Shown one piece after another: positions 5,051 through 5,071 of a stretch of DNA of 5,071 nucleotides (position 1 is the first letter of the stretch; every line of letters begins with the position of its first letter). A model generated the notes under the pieces. That model was not told where the DNA came from. It saw only the letters and a program-made list of their open reading frames with translations, and did not search any database. A program made the position numbers and the translations under genes. The stretch is from contig JAZSPR010000043.1 in the NCBI GenBank assembly GCA_045537555.1, forward strand, positions 1-5,071, written 5' to 3'. This DNA comes from UBA1081 sp045537555. Lineage in GTDB: Bacteria > Bacillota > Clostridia > Oscillospirales > Acutalibacteraceae.

Positions 5051-5071
5051 GTAGGGACCGATGCCCACATC
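5051..5071. repeat. Truncated inverted repeat at the window edge
   Basis: The window ends in GTAGGGACCGATGCCCACATC. GATG (5060-5063) pairs with CATC (5068-5071) around CCCA. If the stem continues, the next bases should read GGTCC, completing a 9-bp stem with GGACCGATG (5055-5063). It looks like the left half of a separate intergenic repeat family; only half is visible. Confidence 0.5.

Overview
The window looks like chromosomal DNA from an anaerobic Clostridia bacterium, probably a gut or rumen Oscillospiraceae/Ruminococcaceae-type organism. This rests on strong AGGAGG-type ribosome sites, AT-rich spacers between moderately GC-balanced genes, a marked preference for CTT/CTC (Leu), ACA (Thr) and CCC (Pro) codons, a biotin-type sodium-pump decarboxylase membrane subunit, and the style of the intergenic hairpin repeats. 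The taxonomic assignment is an inference; no rRNA or other marker gene is present.

Layout, left to right. Bases 1-162 are an open frame that enters from outside the window and stops inside a repeat; its coding status is doubtful. Bases 136-253 hold a MITE-like intergenic element: two small GC-cored hairpins flanked by arrays in which AATT (or CATT) recurs exactly every 7 bp. Next is a Gfo/Idh/MocA dehydrogenase (294-1457) closed by a clear terminator. A second unit has its own extended -10 promoter and carries an OadB-type sodium-translocating decarboxylase beta subunit (1664-2764) and a small OadG-like membrane protein (2778-3071), again closed by a terminator. A third unit, with a near-consensus promoter (TTGAAT-17-TATAAT), carries a PfkB-family 2-keto-3-deoxygluconate kinase (3191-4291) overlapping by 4 bp a YfbR-type HD-domain 5'-nucleotidase (4288-4872). 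From 4874 to the end there is no gene, only a dense run of hairpins: a perfect 16-bp stem, four short hairpins each preceded by TGATGT at about 21-bp spacing, one more hairpin, and the left half of another inverted repeat cut by the window edge.

How the genes may work together. The dehydrogenase and the KDG kinase fit a sugar or sugar-acid catabolic neighbourhood in which KDG is phosphorylated and later cleaved to pyruvate and glyceraldehyde-3-phosphate. The beta/gamma membrane pair would belong to a sodium pump driven by decarboxylation of a carboxylic acid such as oxaloacetate, but no carboxyltransferase (alpha) or biotin carrier is in the window, and no KDPG aldolase follows the kinase. 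Each unit has its own promoter and/or terminator, so any functional link is by neighbourhood and not by one operon. YfbR is a nucleotide-housekeeping enzyme, apparently attached to the kinase by translational coupling.

I see no clear evidence of a new defence or enzymatic system here. The least explained signals are the structured non-coding repeats at both edges, the orphan sodium-pump pair with an atypical gamma subunit, and a repeated 13-bp palindrome near the promoters.
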